A DNA stretch of 64,000 nt from Bradyrhizobium sp. CCBAU 51765 (lineage in GTDB: Bacteria > Pseudomonadota > Alphaproteobacteria > Rhizobiales > Xanthobacteraceae), in assembly GCF_015291725.1 (NCBI RefSeq), contig NZ_CP030038.1, forward strand, positions 4,701,001 through 4,765,000, read 5' to 3'. The notes under the pieces are model-generated. The model was not told where the DNA came from and ran no database searches. It saw only the letters and a program-made list of their open reading frames with translations. Within the stretch, counting starts at the first letter, position 1, and every line of letters starts with the position of its first letter. Of the stretch, positions 18,357-27,837 are shown one piece after another. The translations under genes were made by a program, and so were the position numbers.

Positions 18357-19880
18357 ATGCGACACCCTGACCAGGACGCCCAACTTGATCTCGATCCCGA
18401 CGCCGGTCCCGGCCCGGCCGCGCTGGAGCTTCAGGATGATCTGGAGGGGGATACGCTGCGCGAGGAATGCGGCGTGTTCGGCATCTACGGCCACCCCGAT
18501 GCGGCCGCCATCACCGCGCTCGGCCTTCACGCCCTCCAGCACCGCGGCCAGGAGGCCGCCGGCATCGTCTCCTACGATGGCAGCCGCTTTCACTCGGAAC
18601 GCCGCCTCGGCCTCGTCGGCGACACCTTCTCCCGCCGCGAGGTGATCGACCGCCTGCCCGGCAATGTCGCGGTCGGCCATGTCCGCTATTCCACCACCGG
18701 CGCCACCATCCTGCGCAACGTGCAGCCGCTGTTCGCCGAGCTCAATGCCGGCGGCCTCGCCGTCGCCCATAACGGCAACCTCACCAACGGCCTGACGCTG
18801 CGCCGCGAGCTGGTGCGGCATGGCGCGATGATGCAGTCGACCACCGACACCGAGGTGATCCTGCATCTGGTCGCGCGCTCCAAACGCGCTCGTTTCATCG
18901 AGCGCTATATCGACGCGCTGCGGGAGATCGAAGGCGCTTATGCGCTGGTCTCGCTGACCAACAAGAAGCTGGTCGGCGCGCGCGATCCGCGCGGCATTCG
19001 CCCGCTCGTGCTCGGCGATCTCGACGGCTGTCCGATCCTGACCTCCGAGACCTGCGCGCTCGACATCATCGGCGCGCGCTTCGTGCGCGACATCGAGCCC
19101 GGCGAAGTCATCGTGTTCGACGAGAACGGCCAGGACATCCACAAGCCGTTCCCGCCGATGGCACCGCGTCCCTGCATCTTCGAATACATCTACTTCTCCC
19201 GGCCGGATTCCATCGTCCACGGACGCTCGGTCTACGAGGTGCGCAAGGCCTTCGGTGCGCAGCTCGCGCGCGAGAGCCACGTGCCGATCGACGTCGTCGT
19301 GCCGGTGCCGGATTCCGGCGTGCCCGCTGCGGTCGGCTACAGCCAGCATTCCGGCGTGCCGTTCGAGCTCGGCATCATCCGCAACCATTATGTCGGCCGC
19401 ACCTTCATCCAGCCGACGCAGGCGATCCGCGAATCCGGCGTGCGCATGAAGCATTCGGCCAACCGCGCCGCGATCGAGGGCAAGCGCATCATCCTGATCG
19501 ACGACTCCCTGGTGCGCGGCACCACCTCGAAGAAGATCGTGCGCATGATGCGCGATGCCGGCGCCAAGGAAGTCCATTTCCGCCTCGCCTCGCCCCCGAT
19601 CCTCTATCCCGACTATTACGGCATCGACCTGCCCGACCGCGGCGGCCTGCTCGCAGCGACGCATTCGCTGGAGGAGATGCGCGAGATCATCGGCGCCGAC
19701 TCGCTCGCCTTCCTGTCGATCGACGGCATGTACCGCGCCATGGGCGAGCCCGGCCGCGACCCCGCCAACCCGAAATTCTCGGACCACTGCTTCACCGGCG
19801 CCTATCCGACCCACCTCACCGACCAGACCCAGACCGAGCCGCAACCGCGGCAACTCTCGCTGCTGGCCGAGGCGAGCTGA
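18357..19880 (+). CDS. purF: Amidophosphoribosyltransferase
   Basis: 507 residues. It catalyses the first committed step of purine synthesis, PRPP plus glutamine to phosphoribosylamine. The predicted nucleophile is C38 in EECGVFGIYGH; the first 37 residues would be a removed propeptide. The glutaminase domain is followed by the phosphoribosyltransferase domain with the PRPP loop IILIDDSLVRGTTS. Near the C-terminus only one cysteine (HCFTGAYPT) is seen. Full length. Confidence 0.97.
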   Translation: MRHPDQDAQLDLDPDAGPGPAALELQDDLEGDTLREECGVFGIYGHPDAAAITALGLHALQHRGQEAAGIVSYDGSRFHSERRLGLVGDTFSRREVIDRLPGNVAVGHVRYSTTGATILRNVQPLFAELNAGGLAVAHNGNLTNGLTLRRELVRHGAMMQSTTDTEVILHLVARSKRARFIERYIDALREIEGAYALVSLTNKKLVGARDPRGIRPLVLGDLDGCPILTSETCALDIIGARFVRDIEPGEVIVFDENGQDIHKPFPPMAPRPCIFEYIYFSRPDSIVHGRSVYEVRKAFGAQLARESHVPIDVVVPVPDSGVPAAVGYSQHSGVPFELGIIRNHYVGRTFIQPTQAIRESGVRMKHSANRAAIEGKRIILIDDSLVRGTTSKKIVRMMRDAGAKEVHFRLASPPILYPDYYGIDLPDRGGLLAATHSLEEMREIIGADSLAFLSIDGMYRAMGEPGRDPANPKFSDHCFTGAYPTHLTDQTQTEPQPRQLSLLAEAS

Positions 19881-19890
19881 CGGCGAAGCC

Positions 19891-19993
19891 GTCATCCCGG
19901 GGCGGTCCGTGAGGACCGAACCCGGGATCTCGACATGTTGCCTCAAACCTCTGGATTCCGGGTTCGACGCTTCGCATCGCCCCGGAATGACGG
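19891..19993. repeat. Intergenic imperfect palindromic repeat after purF
   Basis: It begins GTCATCCCGGGGCGGTCC and ends with the matching reverse complement CGCCCCGGAATGACGGG. Inner inverted segments (AACCCGGGATC / GATTCCGGGTT) form the upper stem. It has the same general design as the element at 260-347, and also follows a gene stop closely. Confidence 0.75.
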
Positions 19994-20040
19994 GATCATT
20001 GGGGCTTGTCCCGGCCATCCACGGCTGTAAAACCCCCGCC

Positions 20041-20781
20041 ATGACAAGACCCCTCGCTGATCGCATCGCTCTCGTCACCGGCGCCTCGCGCGGCATCGGC
20101 TTCGCCGCGGCCAAGGCGCTGGCCAAGGCCGGCGCGCATATCGTTGCGGTGGCGCGCACGCAGGGCGGGCTGGAAGAGCTCGACGACGAGATCCGCAAGG
20201 ACGGCGGCAGCGCCACCCTGGTGCCGCTCAACCTCACCGATTCCGACGGCATCGCGCGGCTGGGGGCCAGCCTGCACGAGCGCTACGGCAGGCTCGACAT
20301 CCTCGTCGGCAATGCCGGCGTGCTCGGCCCGTCCTCGCCGCTCGGCCATATCGAGTTGAAGACGTTCAACGAGGTGATGGCGGTGAACGTCTCCGCGAAC
20401 TTCCAGCTGATCCGCTGCATGGAGCCGCTGCTGAGACAGTCCGACGCCGGCCGCGCCGTGTTCGTCACCTCCGGCGCCGCCAGCAAGGCGACCGCCTATG
20501 TCGGCCCCTACGCGGCGTCCAAGGCCGCGCTGGAAACGCTGGCCCGCGCCTGGGCGCAGGAGACGGCGAATACGAAGCTGCGCGTCAATCTGTTCAATCC
20601 CGGCCCGGTCCGCACCCGCATGCGCGCAACGCTGATGCCGGGCGAGGACCCCGCGACGCTCGACACGCCCGAGCAGGTCGCCGAATTCATCGTGCCGATG
20701 TGTGGGCCTGACTGGACCGAGACCGGCAAGTTCTACGACTACAAGACCCGCACCGTGATGAGCTTCCGCGCGCCGGCCTGA
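20041..20781 (+). CDS. Short-chain dehydrogenase/reductase
   Basis: 246 residues. The cofactor-binding motif GASRGIG, the NAG motif (VGNAGVLGP) and the catalytic Ser with YVGPYAASK (Tyr-x3-Lys) are all present. The start MTRPLADRIALVTG is the natural N-terminus of a classical SDR. The C-terminal YDYKTRTVMSF resembles YciK-like SDRs. The substrate is not predictable. The gene's stop overlaps a short remnant of an unrelated coding sequence. Confidence 0.9.
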   Translation: MTRPLADRIALVTGASRGIGFAAAKALAKAGAHIVAVARTQGGLEELDDEIRKDGGSATLVPLNLTDSDGIARLGASLHERYGRLDILVGNAGVLGPSSPLGHIELKTFNEVMAVNVSANFQLIRCMEPLLRQSDAGRAVFVTSGAASKATAYVGPYAASKAALETLARAWAQETANTKLRVNLFNPGPVRTRMRATLMPGEDPATLDTPEQVAEFIVPMCGPDWTETGKFYDYKTRTVMSFRAPA

Positions 20782-20885
20782 TGGACACCATGGCGATTGA
20801 CGCCAAGGGTAACGTCTATACCGCCGAGGTCGACACCGGAAAGCGCATTCAGAAATTCAGGCTGGTATCGGGCGCGCTCAAATAG
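20781..20885 (+). pseudogene. Remnant of an NHL-repeat protein C-terminus
   Basis: 34 codons starting at an ATG that overlaps the SDR stop. They read DAKGNVYTAEVDTGKRIQKF, the last blade of NHL-repeat beta-propellers of the peptidylglycine alpha-amidating-lyase-like type. The rest of such a gene (300 or more codons) is absent upstream, where the SDR now lies. It is probably a decayed 3' end left by a deletion or rearrangement. Confidence 0.6.
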
Positions 20886-21053
20886 CGCCTCAACGCATCT
20901 TGCCCAATAGTTAACCGCCGGAGGACGCTAAGACGCAGCGTCATCCGGCTTTAGGTGCATTGCCGCCGGCCGCGGGACAGGTTAGAGCCATCAGCCGGAA
21001 ACAAGGCTCCGTAAGAGAGCCGTCCGCATATTTGACATTGGAGGAGACCTTTC

Positions 21054-22280
21054 ATGACGACGACGTTCGCACGCGGCTCCGCGGCCCTTCTGGCCTGCGC
21101 CGCTTTCGGTTTTGCCACATCCGCCTACGCCCAGGACAAGACCGTCAAGATCGGCGTGCTCAACGACATGTCGAGCCTCTACGCCGACATCGGCGGCCCG
21201 AATTCAGTCGCGGCGGTGAAGATGGCGGTCGAAGATTCCGGCCTCAAGGCCAAGGGCTGGACCATAGAGGTCCTCTCCGGCGACCACCAGAACAAGCCCG
21301 ACATCGGCGTCAACATCGCCCGGCAATGGATCGATGCCGACAAGGTCGACGCCATCGCGGACACGCCGAGCTCCGGCGTTGCGCTCGCGGTGAGCAACCT
21401 CGTCAAGGAAAAGAACGCGGTGCTGCTCAATTCGGGCGCGGCCACCGCCGACCTCACCGGCAAGGCCTGCACGCCCAACACCGTCTCGTTCACTTACGAT
21501 ACCTACATGCTCGCCAACGGCACCGGCAAGGCGCTGACCAAGGCGGGCGGCGATAGCTGGTTCTTCCTCACCGCAGACTATGCCTTCGGCCATGCTCTGG
21601 AGCGTGATACCGGCGCGGTCGTCACGGCGACCGGCGGCAAGGTGCTCGGCGGCGTCAAGCACCCACTGAACACGGCGGACTTCTCCTCCTTCCTGCTCCA
21701 GGCGCAGTCCTCCAAGGCCAAGATCATCGGCCTCGCCAATGCGGGCGGCGACACCACCAACGCGATCAAGCAGGCCGCCGAATTCGGCATCGTCCAGGGC
21801 GGTCAGAAGCTCGCCGCCTTGCTGCTGTTCATCAACGACGTGCACTCGCTCGGCTTGAAGACCGCGCAGGGCCTGACCTTCACCGAGTCCTTCTATTGGG
21901 ACCTCAACGACCAGACGCGCGAATGGTCGAAGCGCTTCCAGAAGGTCTCGCCCAAGGGCTCGATGCCCTCGATGACGGTTGCGGGCCTCTATGCCGAGAT
22001 CCTGCATTACCTGAAGGCGATGGACGCGCTCGGCAGCAATCCGCATGACGGCGCCAAGGTCGTCGCCAAGATGAAGGAGCTGCCGACCGACGATCCGCTG
22101 TTCGGCAAGGGACCGCTGCGCGCCGACGGCCGCCGCCTCATCCCGGCCTATCTGTTCGAGGTGAAGAAGCCCGAGGAGTCGAAGGGCCCGTGGGACTATT
22201 ACAAGCTGGTCGCCACCATCGCGCCTGAGGACGCGGCCAAGCCGCTCAAGGACAGCGATTGCCCGCTGGTGAAGAAGTGA
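21054..22280 (+). CDS. Branched-chain amino-acid-type ABC substrate-binding protein
   Basis: 408 residues with signal peptide MTTTFARGSAALLACAAFGF and cleavage after AYA. The mature protein is a LivK-like type-1 binding protein (TVKIGVLNDMSSLYADIGGP, SGDHQNKPDIGVNIARQW, FFLTADYAFG). It is a close paralog of the binding protein at 34424-35647, which sits inside a complete liv operon; this one has no permeases or ATPases nearby and probably shares a transporter. A GGAGGAG ribosome binding site precedes the ATG. Confidence 0.9.
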   Translation: MTTTFARGSAALLACAAFGFATSAYAQDKTVKIGVLNDMSSLYADIGGPNSVAAVKMAVEDSGLKAKGWTIEVLSGDHQNKPDIGVNIARQWIDADKVDAIADTPSSGVALAVSNLVKEKNAVLLNSGAATADLTGKACTPNTVSFTYDTYMLANGTGKALTKAGGDSWFFLTADYAFGHALERDTGAVVTATGGKVLGGVKHPLNTADFSSFLLQAQSSKAKIIGLANAGGDTTNAIKQAAEFGIVQGGQKLAALLLFINDVHSLGLKTAQGLTFTESFYWDLNDQTREWSKRFQKVSPKGSMPSMTVAGLYAEILHYLKAMDALGSNPHDGAKVVAKMKELPTDDPLFGKGPLRADGRRLIPAYLFEVKKPEESKGPWDYYKLVATIAPEDAAKPLKDSDCPLVKK

Positions 22281-22308
22281 CCGCGTAGCGGTTACGCGAC
22301 GTCACACA

Positions 22309-22345
22309 CGTCATGCCCGGGTTCGTCCCGGGCATTGGCGTTTCA
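22309..22345. repeat. Short palindromic repeat after the binding-protein gene
   Basis: GTCATGCCCGGGTTCGTC is followed by CCCGGGCATTGGCG; the inner stem is ATGCCCGGG / CCCGGGCAT around TTCGT. It sits between the convergent binding-protein and der genes and may work as a transcription end, though no T-run follows. Confidence 0.6.
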
Positions 22346-22383
22346 GACAGTCTTCGCCGCCTCCGCCTCGCCGGCACCGTCGC

Positions 22384-23769
22384 TCACGAGGGCCGCTTGC
22401 GCTTGTGCGCGAAAGGATTGGCTTTCTCGCGCAGGGTGATGCGTACCGGCGTGCCCGGCAGTTCGAAGGTCTCGCGCATGGAGTTGGTGAGGTAGCGCAA
22501 GTAGGATTGCGGCACCGCGTCCGCACGCGAGCAGAACAGCACGAAGCTCGGCGGGCGCGCCTTGTTCTGGGTGATGTAGTTCAGCTTCAGCCTGCGGCCG
22601 GACACCGCCGGCGGCGGATTGGCCTGGATCGCCTGCTCGAACCAGCGATTGAGCGCGGCCGTCGGCACGCGCCTGTTCCAGACCGCGTAGGCGTCCTGGA
22701 TCGCCTGCATCAGGCGGTCGATGCCTTCGCCCATCAGGCCTGAGACGGCGACGATCGGCACGCCCTTGAGCTGCGGCAGCCAATGATCGGCATCGCGGCG
22801 CAGGCCCGAGATCGCGCCGCCGCCCTTGGTCTCCATCAGGTCCCATTTGTTGACAGCGAGCACGACCGCCCTGCCCTCGCGCTCGATGAGATCGGCGATG
22901 CGCAGATCCTGCTCCTCGAAGCGGTTCTGCGTGTCCATCATCAGCACGACGACCTCGGCAAAGCGCACCGCGCGCAGCGCGTCCGCGACCGAGAGCTTCT
23001 CCAGCTTCTCCTCGATCCGCGAACGCCGGCGCAGGCCTGCCGTGTCGAAGACGCGGAAATCGCGGCCCTTCCAGTTGATCTCGACCGCGATGGAATCGCG
23101 CGTGGTGCCGGCCTCCGGGCTCGTCAGCAGACGCTCCTCGCCGAGCAGATGATTGATCAGCGTCGACTTGCCGGCATTGGGCCGGCCGACGATGGCCACC
23201 CGGATCGGACGTGTCGCGGCCTCCTCCTCCGAGATCGGCGCGTCGTCCTCGCCGTCGTCGTCCTCGTCGACGGGCTCCGGCATCAGCTTGGCCAGCGCGT
23301 CATAGAGCTCGCCCATGCCCTCGCCATGCTCGGCCGAAATCTGGATGGGATCGCCGAGGCCGAGCGCAAAGGCCTCCATCGCGCCGGCATCGCCATGCTT
23401 GCCCTCGCTCTTGTTGGCGATCAGCAGCACCGGCTTGTTGGCCTTGCGGGCGAAATCGGCGAAGGCGCGATCGGTGGGCGTGAGACCGATGCGGGCATCG
23501 ACGACGAAGAACAGCGCGTCGGCCTGCGCGATCGCGGTTTCGGTCTGCTCCTGCATGCGCGCGGTCAGCGAGCCCTTGGCGCCCTCGTCGAGGCCGGCAG
23601 TATCGATGATCGTGAACTGGAGGTCGCCGAGCCTGGCCTCGCCTTCGCGGCGGTCGCGGGTGACGCCCGGCACGTCATCGACGAGCGCGAGCTTCTGTCC
23701 GACCAGGCGGTTGAACAGCGTCGATTTGCCGACATTGGGCCGGCCGATGATGGCGATCGTGAAGGACAT
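22384..23769 (-). CDS. der: Ribosome-assembly GTPase Der (EngA)
   Basis: 461 residues with two GTPase domains in tandem: [10 protein letters not shown] at the N-terminus and [10 protein letters not shown] near residue 196, each followed by DTAGL and NKS/NKWD guanine-specificity motifs, with an acidic linker between. The C-terminal KH-like domain ends in a basic KRKRPS tail. Der acts in 50S subunit maturation. Upstream on the same strand are a lipoprotein and a YfgM-like gene, a cluster recalling E. coli yfgM-bamB-der. Confidence 0.96.
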   Translation of the reverse strand: MSFTIAIIGRPNVGKSTLFNRLVGQKLALVDDVPGVTRDRREGEARLGDLQFTIIDTAGLDEGAKGSLTARMQEQTETAIAQADALFFVVDARIGLTPTDRAFADFARKANKPVLLIANKSEGKHGDAGAMEAFALGLGDPIQISAEHGEGMGELYDALAKLMPEPVDEDDDGEDDAPISEEEAATRPIRVAIVGRPNAGKSTLINHLLGEERLLTSPEAGTTRDSIAVEINWKGRDFRVFDTAGLRRRSRIEEKLEKLSVADALRAVRFAEVVVLMMDTQNRFEEQDLRIADLIEREGRAVVLAVNKWDLMETKGGGAISGLRRDADHWLPQLKGVPIVAVSGLMGEGIDRLMQAIQDAYAVWNRRVPTAALNRWFEQAIQANPPPAVSGRRLKLNYITQNKARPPSFVLFCSRADAVPQSYLRYLTNSMRETFELPGTPVRITLREKANPFAHKRKRPS

Positions 23770-23881
23770 CGGTCATTCGTGCGCTGCCGGGGCTGCGCCT
23801 GTCAATGCAATGAAATTATTAAAGCACGATGAGGCTGGACTGAATCCTCACCGCACTTCAGGTTTGTTTGAGCATGAATTT

Positions 23882-23940
23882 TTCGGAAAACCGCTTCGCA
23901 CTTTGCGCTAACGCGGCCCTCCAGGTCCGGATCATGGTCT
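23882..23940. repeat. Dispersed 55-60 bp repeat (copy 1)
   Basis: CGGAAAACCGCTTCGCACTT, then GCGCTAACGCGGCCC and GGTCCGGATCATGG. It closely matches 35703-35760 and more distantly 31668-31720. All three sit immediately after the stop codon of a minus-strand gene. The family is widespread in Bradyrhizobium and Rhodopseudomonas, as far as I know. Confidence 0.75.
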
Positions 23941-24481
23941 ATCGCGAGAAGCTGCCACTCGGCAGCGGCGCCGGGAAAGCGCTCTGCGATTGCTGCTGGG
24001 TGGTCTGGGCGGGTTGCGCCTGCTGGACGGGCTGATCCGGCGGCGGTGCGGTGGTGCGTTTGCGGACGATCTTGTGCTTGGGCGGCGGAGCGGCCGTGGG
24101 TGGCGCAGCCTCCGGCTGGGCCTCGCCGTCGATCTCGCCGGCGGGCGCTTCAGGCGGCGCTGCGGCTGACTGCCTCGTCTGCTTCGCCTTGGCACCCTTC
24201 GCGGGCCTGGCGGGTTCGGGCGGGGGTTCCGCGGGCAGAGCCGCAACGGCAGGCGCGTTCGGATCAGGCTGCTGCTGCGCGCCCTTGTACAGCTCCTTCG
24301 GCACGCCCTGCTCGAGGCCCGGCACGCCCTCCGGGAAGACCGGCTTGCGGTCGCCCGGCAGCTTCTTCTTGGTATCGAGGAAGTCGAGCATGTCGCTTGG
24401 ATCGAAGCTGGAGCAGCCGCTCAGAACGCCCGTGAAGGCGATCAGGACGGCGGCTGCGATCAAGCGTGGCGTGCGGCGCAT
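23939..24481 (-). CDS. Pro/Ala-rich lipoprotein between YfgM-like gene and der
   Basis: 180 residues. The signal peptide ends in a lipobox LSGC with lipidated Cys23. The ordered part is short (SSFDPSDMLDFLDTKKKLPG, then VFPEGVPGLEQGVPKELYKG); the rest is Pro, Ala and Gln-rich and probably unstructured, with basic patches such as PPPKHKIVRKR. No family recognised. The position corresponds to bamB in gammaproteobacteria, but there is no beta-propeller here, so it is not BamB. Confidence 0.8.
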   Translation of the reverse strand: MRRTPRLIAAAVLIAFTGVLSGCSSFDPSDMLDFLDTKKKLPGDRKPVFPEGVPGLEQGVPKELYKGAQQQPDPNAPAVAALPAEPPPEPARPAKGAKAKQTRQSAAAPPEAPAGEIDGEAQPEAAPPTAAPPPKHKIVRKRTTAPPPDQPVQQAQPAQTTQQQSQSAFPAPLPSGSFSR

Positions 24482-24513
24482 CTTGTGTCTCGTCTCAAGT
24501 CAGAGGGCCGGCA

Positions 24514-25167
24514 TCAGCTCTTGGCGACGGGCGGCAGCAGGGCCTGGAGCGCCTCGGCGCGCGAGCGCAGGCCGGGCGGCGTTTCGCCGTCTCCGTCAAT
24601 CGCGTCGAGCCATTTGCGGGCTGCGGTCAAGTCGTTGTTGCGCCAGGCCGACAATGCCAGCATCTCGCGGGCGCTGTGGCGGAAGGTCGACTTCGGCGCG
24701 GCGGACGCCTCCAGCCGCTGCTGCATGTCGGCGTAGCTGGCGCTGTCGAGCAGCAGGCCGGCGGCGCGGATCTTCGCCAGGTCCTGCCACTCCCCGCCGA
24801 CGCTGCGATCGGCGGCAATGTCGTCATACATCTTCGCGGCGGCCTTGGGATCGCGGCTCGCGGCCTCGGCGGCAGCACGCAGCCGCGCCAGGGTGCGATA
24901 GCCGGACGGAGCCGTGGCGGCGAGCTCGGTGAAGGCCTTCTCGGCCTCAGCGTGCTTGTCCTGCTCGGACAGTTCGACGGCCTTCTCGAAAGCGGCGCCG
25001 GCCTCGGCGGCTTTCTTGCCCTCCAGATATTGGTAGCCGCGCCAGCCACCGACGGCGGCCACGACCAGCACCATCAGGGCGATGAAGACAATCGAATACT
25101 TGTCCCACAGCTTCTTGAGCTGTTCGCGACGTACTTCCTCGTCGACTTCGTCAAATAATTCAGACAC
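24514..25167 (-). CDS. YfgM-like membrane-anchored tetratricopeptide protein
   Basis: 217 residues. The cytoplasmic N-terminus (MSELFDEVDEEVRREQLKKL) is followed by one membrane helix (SIVFIALMVLVVAAVGGWRG) and a periplasmic region of helical repeats (AAFEKAVELSEQDKHAEAEK, AKMYDDIAADRSVG). This is the architecture of YfgM, the periplasmic-chaperone partner of SecYEG. The der gene two positions downstream agrees with the E. coli arrangement. Confidence 0.85.
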   Translation of the reverse strand: MSELFDEVDEEVRREQLKKLWDKYSIVFIALMVLVVAAVGGWRGYQYLEGKKAAEAGAAFEKAVELSEQDKHAEAEKAFTELAATAPSGYRTLARLRAAAEAASRDPKAAAKMYDDIAADRSVGGEWQDLAKIRAAGLLLDSASYADMQQRLEASAAPKSTFRHSAREMLALSAWRNNDLTAARKWLDAIDGDGETPPGLRSRAEALQALLPPVAKS

Positions 25168-25334
25168 TTATGCTAATCCCATGCCCGTCCGGGTGCGCGC
25201 GCCGAAGCGTCCGCGTCAGGAATCCCGTCCCCGCTTGGCGGCGAGGTACCCTAACGATATGGCGGTGGCAAGGCAAAGCGAGCCCGATCAAGGCGTTAAC
25301 CACCCGGGAGAGCCCGGGATAGCCGCTGCGCGGC

Positions 25335-26927
25335 TCAAGCCCCCAGGAGCTCCCGCAGCTGCCGCTTCAGCACCTTGCCGTTGGCATTGCGCGGCAACGG
25401 GTCTGCCGTGATCGCCATGGTTTCGGGCACCTTGTAGTCCGACAGCCGCTCCGCGCACCAGGCCCGCAACTCGGTGTCCGCGACCGGGCTGCGCGTCACC
25501 ACGACCGCGTGGACGCGCTCGCCCAGCACCGGGCAGGCCCTGGCGATGATCGCGCTCTCGACCACGGCGGGATGCCCCGCCAGCACGGATTCGACCTCGG
25601 CCGAATAGATCTTCAGGCCGCCACGGTTGATCATGTCCTTCTGCCGGTCGAACACGCGGACAAACCCCTCCGCGTCGACCGAGCCGAGATCGCCCGAGTG
25701 CCAGAACCCGCTGGTGAAGCTTTCGGCCGTGGCTTTGGGGTTATTCCAATAGCCCTTGATGACGGAGGCGCTCTGGATCCAGAGCTCGCCGATCTCGCCG
25801 TGAGGCAGTTCGCGCCCATCCGGATCCATCGCCACGATGCGCGCGCCGGGACACGGCAGGCCGACGCTGTCGATGTGGCTCGCCGTCAGCTCGCCCGGCA
25901 TGATCGTCGATGGCGATGTCGTCTCGGTCGCGCCGTAGCAGTTCATCAGCTTCAGGCCGGGAATCTTCGCCTTGAGCTTCTCGATGGTCGCGACCGGCAT
26001 CGGCGCGCCGCCAAAGCCGCCGATGCGCCAGCTCGACAGATCGTAGCTGTCGAAATCGGGCTGCAGCAGGCAGAGATTGTACATCGCCGGCACCATCACC
26101 GTGTAGGTGACGCGCTCGCGCGCGGCGAGCTTGAGGTAATCGGCGGCCTTGAACTCGGGCATGATGATCAGCGCGCCGCCACAGCGGATCATGGTGGTGA
26201 TGTTGGCGACGACGCCGGTGACATGGCCGAGCGGCACCGCTGCGATCGAGCGATCGGTTTGCGTCAATTGCAGACAGGAGACGAAGACCATCGAGGAATG
26301 CACGATGTTGCAATGGGCCAGCATCGCGCCCTTCGGCTTGCCCGTGGTGCCCGAGGTGTAGAGGATCATCGCGGTGTCCTCCTCGCCGACCTCGACAGGC
26401 GCCGCCGCCGACGGGTTGTCGGCGAGCACCGCGAAACGCGACAGAGCCGGATCATCGTCGACGGCGATACGGTGCATCACATCGGGCACATCCTGCGCAT
26501 CCGGCAGCCGCTCGGCGAGCGCCGCTTCGTGGATCAGGATCTTTGCGCCGCAATCGGTCAGCACATAAGCGATTTCCGGTTTCTGTTGGCGCGTGCCGAG
26601 CAGCACCGTCACCAGCCCCTCATGCGCGGCGGCAAACAGCAGCAGGGGAAACTCGACGCGGTTACCGAGCAGGATCGCGATGCGATCGCCGCGCTGCAAT
26701 CCGAGCCTGCGAAATCCCTCTGCAATCCGTGCGGCCTGCTCCACGGCCTGCTGCCAGCTCAGGCGGACATTGCCCGCGATCAGCGCTTCACCGTCGGGAT
26801 TGCGGGCGCAGGCTTCCGCGATCATCGCCCACAGGCTCGCCGGCCGATCCCGGAAGGCGGGCACGACCCGATCACCAAAACGCGCCTCGTATCGCATCGG
26901 CGGGAGCTGCGATTGTGACCAGTCCAT
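25335..26927 (-). CDS. AMP-forming acyl-CoA synthetase/ligase
   Basis: 530 residues from MDWSQSQLPPMRYEARFGDR. Adenylate-forming motifs are complete: P-loop MILYTSGTTGKPKGAML, YGATETTSPS, GDLGSVDAEGFVRVFDRQKD and the C-terminal lysine in PLPRNANGKVLKRQL. It activates a carboxylic acid to its CoA thioester by way of an adenylate. The substrate is unknown; the overall sequence resembles medium/long-chain or aromatic acyl-CoA ligases of rhizobia. An NnrU-like gene precedes it on the same strand. Confidence 0.9.
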   Translation of the reverse strand: MDWSQSQLPPMRYEARFGDRVVPAFRDRPASLWAMIAEACARNPDGEALIAGNVRLSWQQAVEQAARIAEGFRRLGLQRGDRIAILLGNRVEFPLLLFAAAHEGLVTVLLGTRQQKPEIAYVLTDCGAKILIHEAALAERLPDAQDVPDVMHRIAVDDDPALSRFAVLADNPSAAAPVEVGEEDTAMILYTSGTTGKPKGAMLAHCNIVHSSMVFVSCLQLTQTDRSIAAVPLGHVTGVVANITTMIRCGGALIIMPEFKAADYLKLAARERVTYTVMVPAMYNLCLLQPDFDSYDLSSWRIGGFGGAPMPVATIEKLKAKIPGLKLMNCYGATETTSPSTIMPGELTASHIDSVGLPCPGARIVAMDPDGRELPHGEIGELWIQSASVIKGYWNNPKATAESFTSGFWHSGDLGSVDAEGFVRVFDRQKDMINRGGLKIYSAEVESVLAGHPAVVESAIIARACPVLGERVHAVVVTRSPVADTELRAWCAERLSDYKVPETMAITADPLPRNANGKVLKRQLRELLGA

Positions 26928-27000
26928 CGGCGTGCCTCGGTGTTGTTGCTCTTGCTCCCTTCCGCGCATAGGCAAGGAGCTCCTGTCTTGTGCCGAACAG

Positions 27001-27585
27001 CTAGACGCCGATGACGGGAACACCGATCACGACGGGATGGAATGCGAACGCCAGCGCCAGATAGGCGATGATGCCGACCGCAACTGCGATCAGATCGTTG
27101 GTGATGCCGCCGACCGGAATCGGGGGGCCGCCGGCGTCGGTGCGATGCTTGAGCGAAATACGGTCATACACCGCCCAGCCCAGGAACGAGCCGAACAGGA
27201 TGATGGAGCCGAGATCACCATTGGCGAGCAGGTGGGCGGCGGCCCACAGCTTGATGCCGGCCAGCATCGGGTGCTTCAGTGTCGCATAGATGCGGCCGCG
27301 CAGATATGACGCGACCACCAGGATGACCGCGGGCAGCATCAATGCGAGCGTGATGTGCTTCATGGCCTTCGGCGGATACCAGACGTCGATCCAGCCGGTG
27401 GCGCGATACTGGGCATAACCCCAGATGATCATCGCGAGCCCCGCCAGCGAGACCAGCGAATAGAGGATCTTGTAGGATCCCTCGCCAAGCCTTGCGATCG
27501 TCTCGGCGCGCATCTCGCGTTTGGTGGTGAACACATGCGCCGCAAAAAACAGCGCAAGCCCCAGGATCATGACCAGCAGACCCAC
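27001..27585 (-). CDS. NnrU-like integral membrane protein
   Basis: 194 residues from a GTG at 27585, preceded by GGGGAGG. Five or six membrane helices. Typical NnrU features are HVFTTKREMRAETIARLGEG near the N-terminus, the WYPP segment, LKHPMLAGIKLWAAAHLLAN and FGSFLGWAVYDRISLKHR. NnrU was named for a role in denitrification in Rhodobacter, but members are widespread and the molecular role is unclear. No denitrification genes lie near. Confidence 0.85.
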   Translation of the reverse strand: MGLLVMILGLALFFAAHVFTTKREMRAETIARLGEGSYKILYSLVSLAGLAMIIWGYAQYRATGWIDVWYPPKAMKHITLALMLPAVILVVASYLRGRIYATLKHPMLAGIKLWAAAHLLANGDLGSIILFGSFLGWAVYDRISLKHRTDAGGPPIPVGGITNDLIAVAVGIIAYLALAFAFHPVVIGVPVIGV

Positions 27586-27667
27586 GACATCCTCCCCTTT
27601 TGGCCACAGCCCCCGCCTCTGGGGTATCATCGATTGGCCGCCGCTCGCAACTCGCGTCCCTTATGGT

Positions 27668-27837
27668 GCAGGGCTATCGCATTTGAATTTTCGAGATGCC
27701 GTCATGGCCGGGCTTGTCCCGGGCATCCACGTTCTTAGTGCTGCGTAGAAAGACGTGGATGGCCGGGACAAGCCCGGCCATGACGACGTGGGGAGGCTCG
27801 GTGCCCATAGCCCACATCTCATATGCGATAGCCCTGC
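27668..27837. repeat. Nested inverted-repeat element (MITE-like)
   Basis: The outer arms GCAGGGCTATCGCAT (27668-27682) and ATGCGATAGCCCTGC (27823-27837) are perfect 15-bp inverted repeats. Inside them, 27701-27732 and 27753-27784 form a second, 32-base stem with one mismatch (GTCATGGCCGGGCTTGTCCC on the left). ATGGTG occurs just outside both ends (27663-27668 and 27841-27846). Nothing else is visible between the NnrU gene and 27896. Confidence 0.75.

Noticed and set aside
18336-20252. 638-codon minus-strand frame opposite purF
   Set aside because: It is the antisense shadow of purF and the SDR gene. The + strand proteins have full family motifs; the shadow has none.
20886-21053. Riboswitch before the binding-protein gene at 21054
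   Set aside because: Some inverted segments are visible, but none matches a class I know. It is more likely the promoter and leader of the gene.
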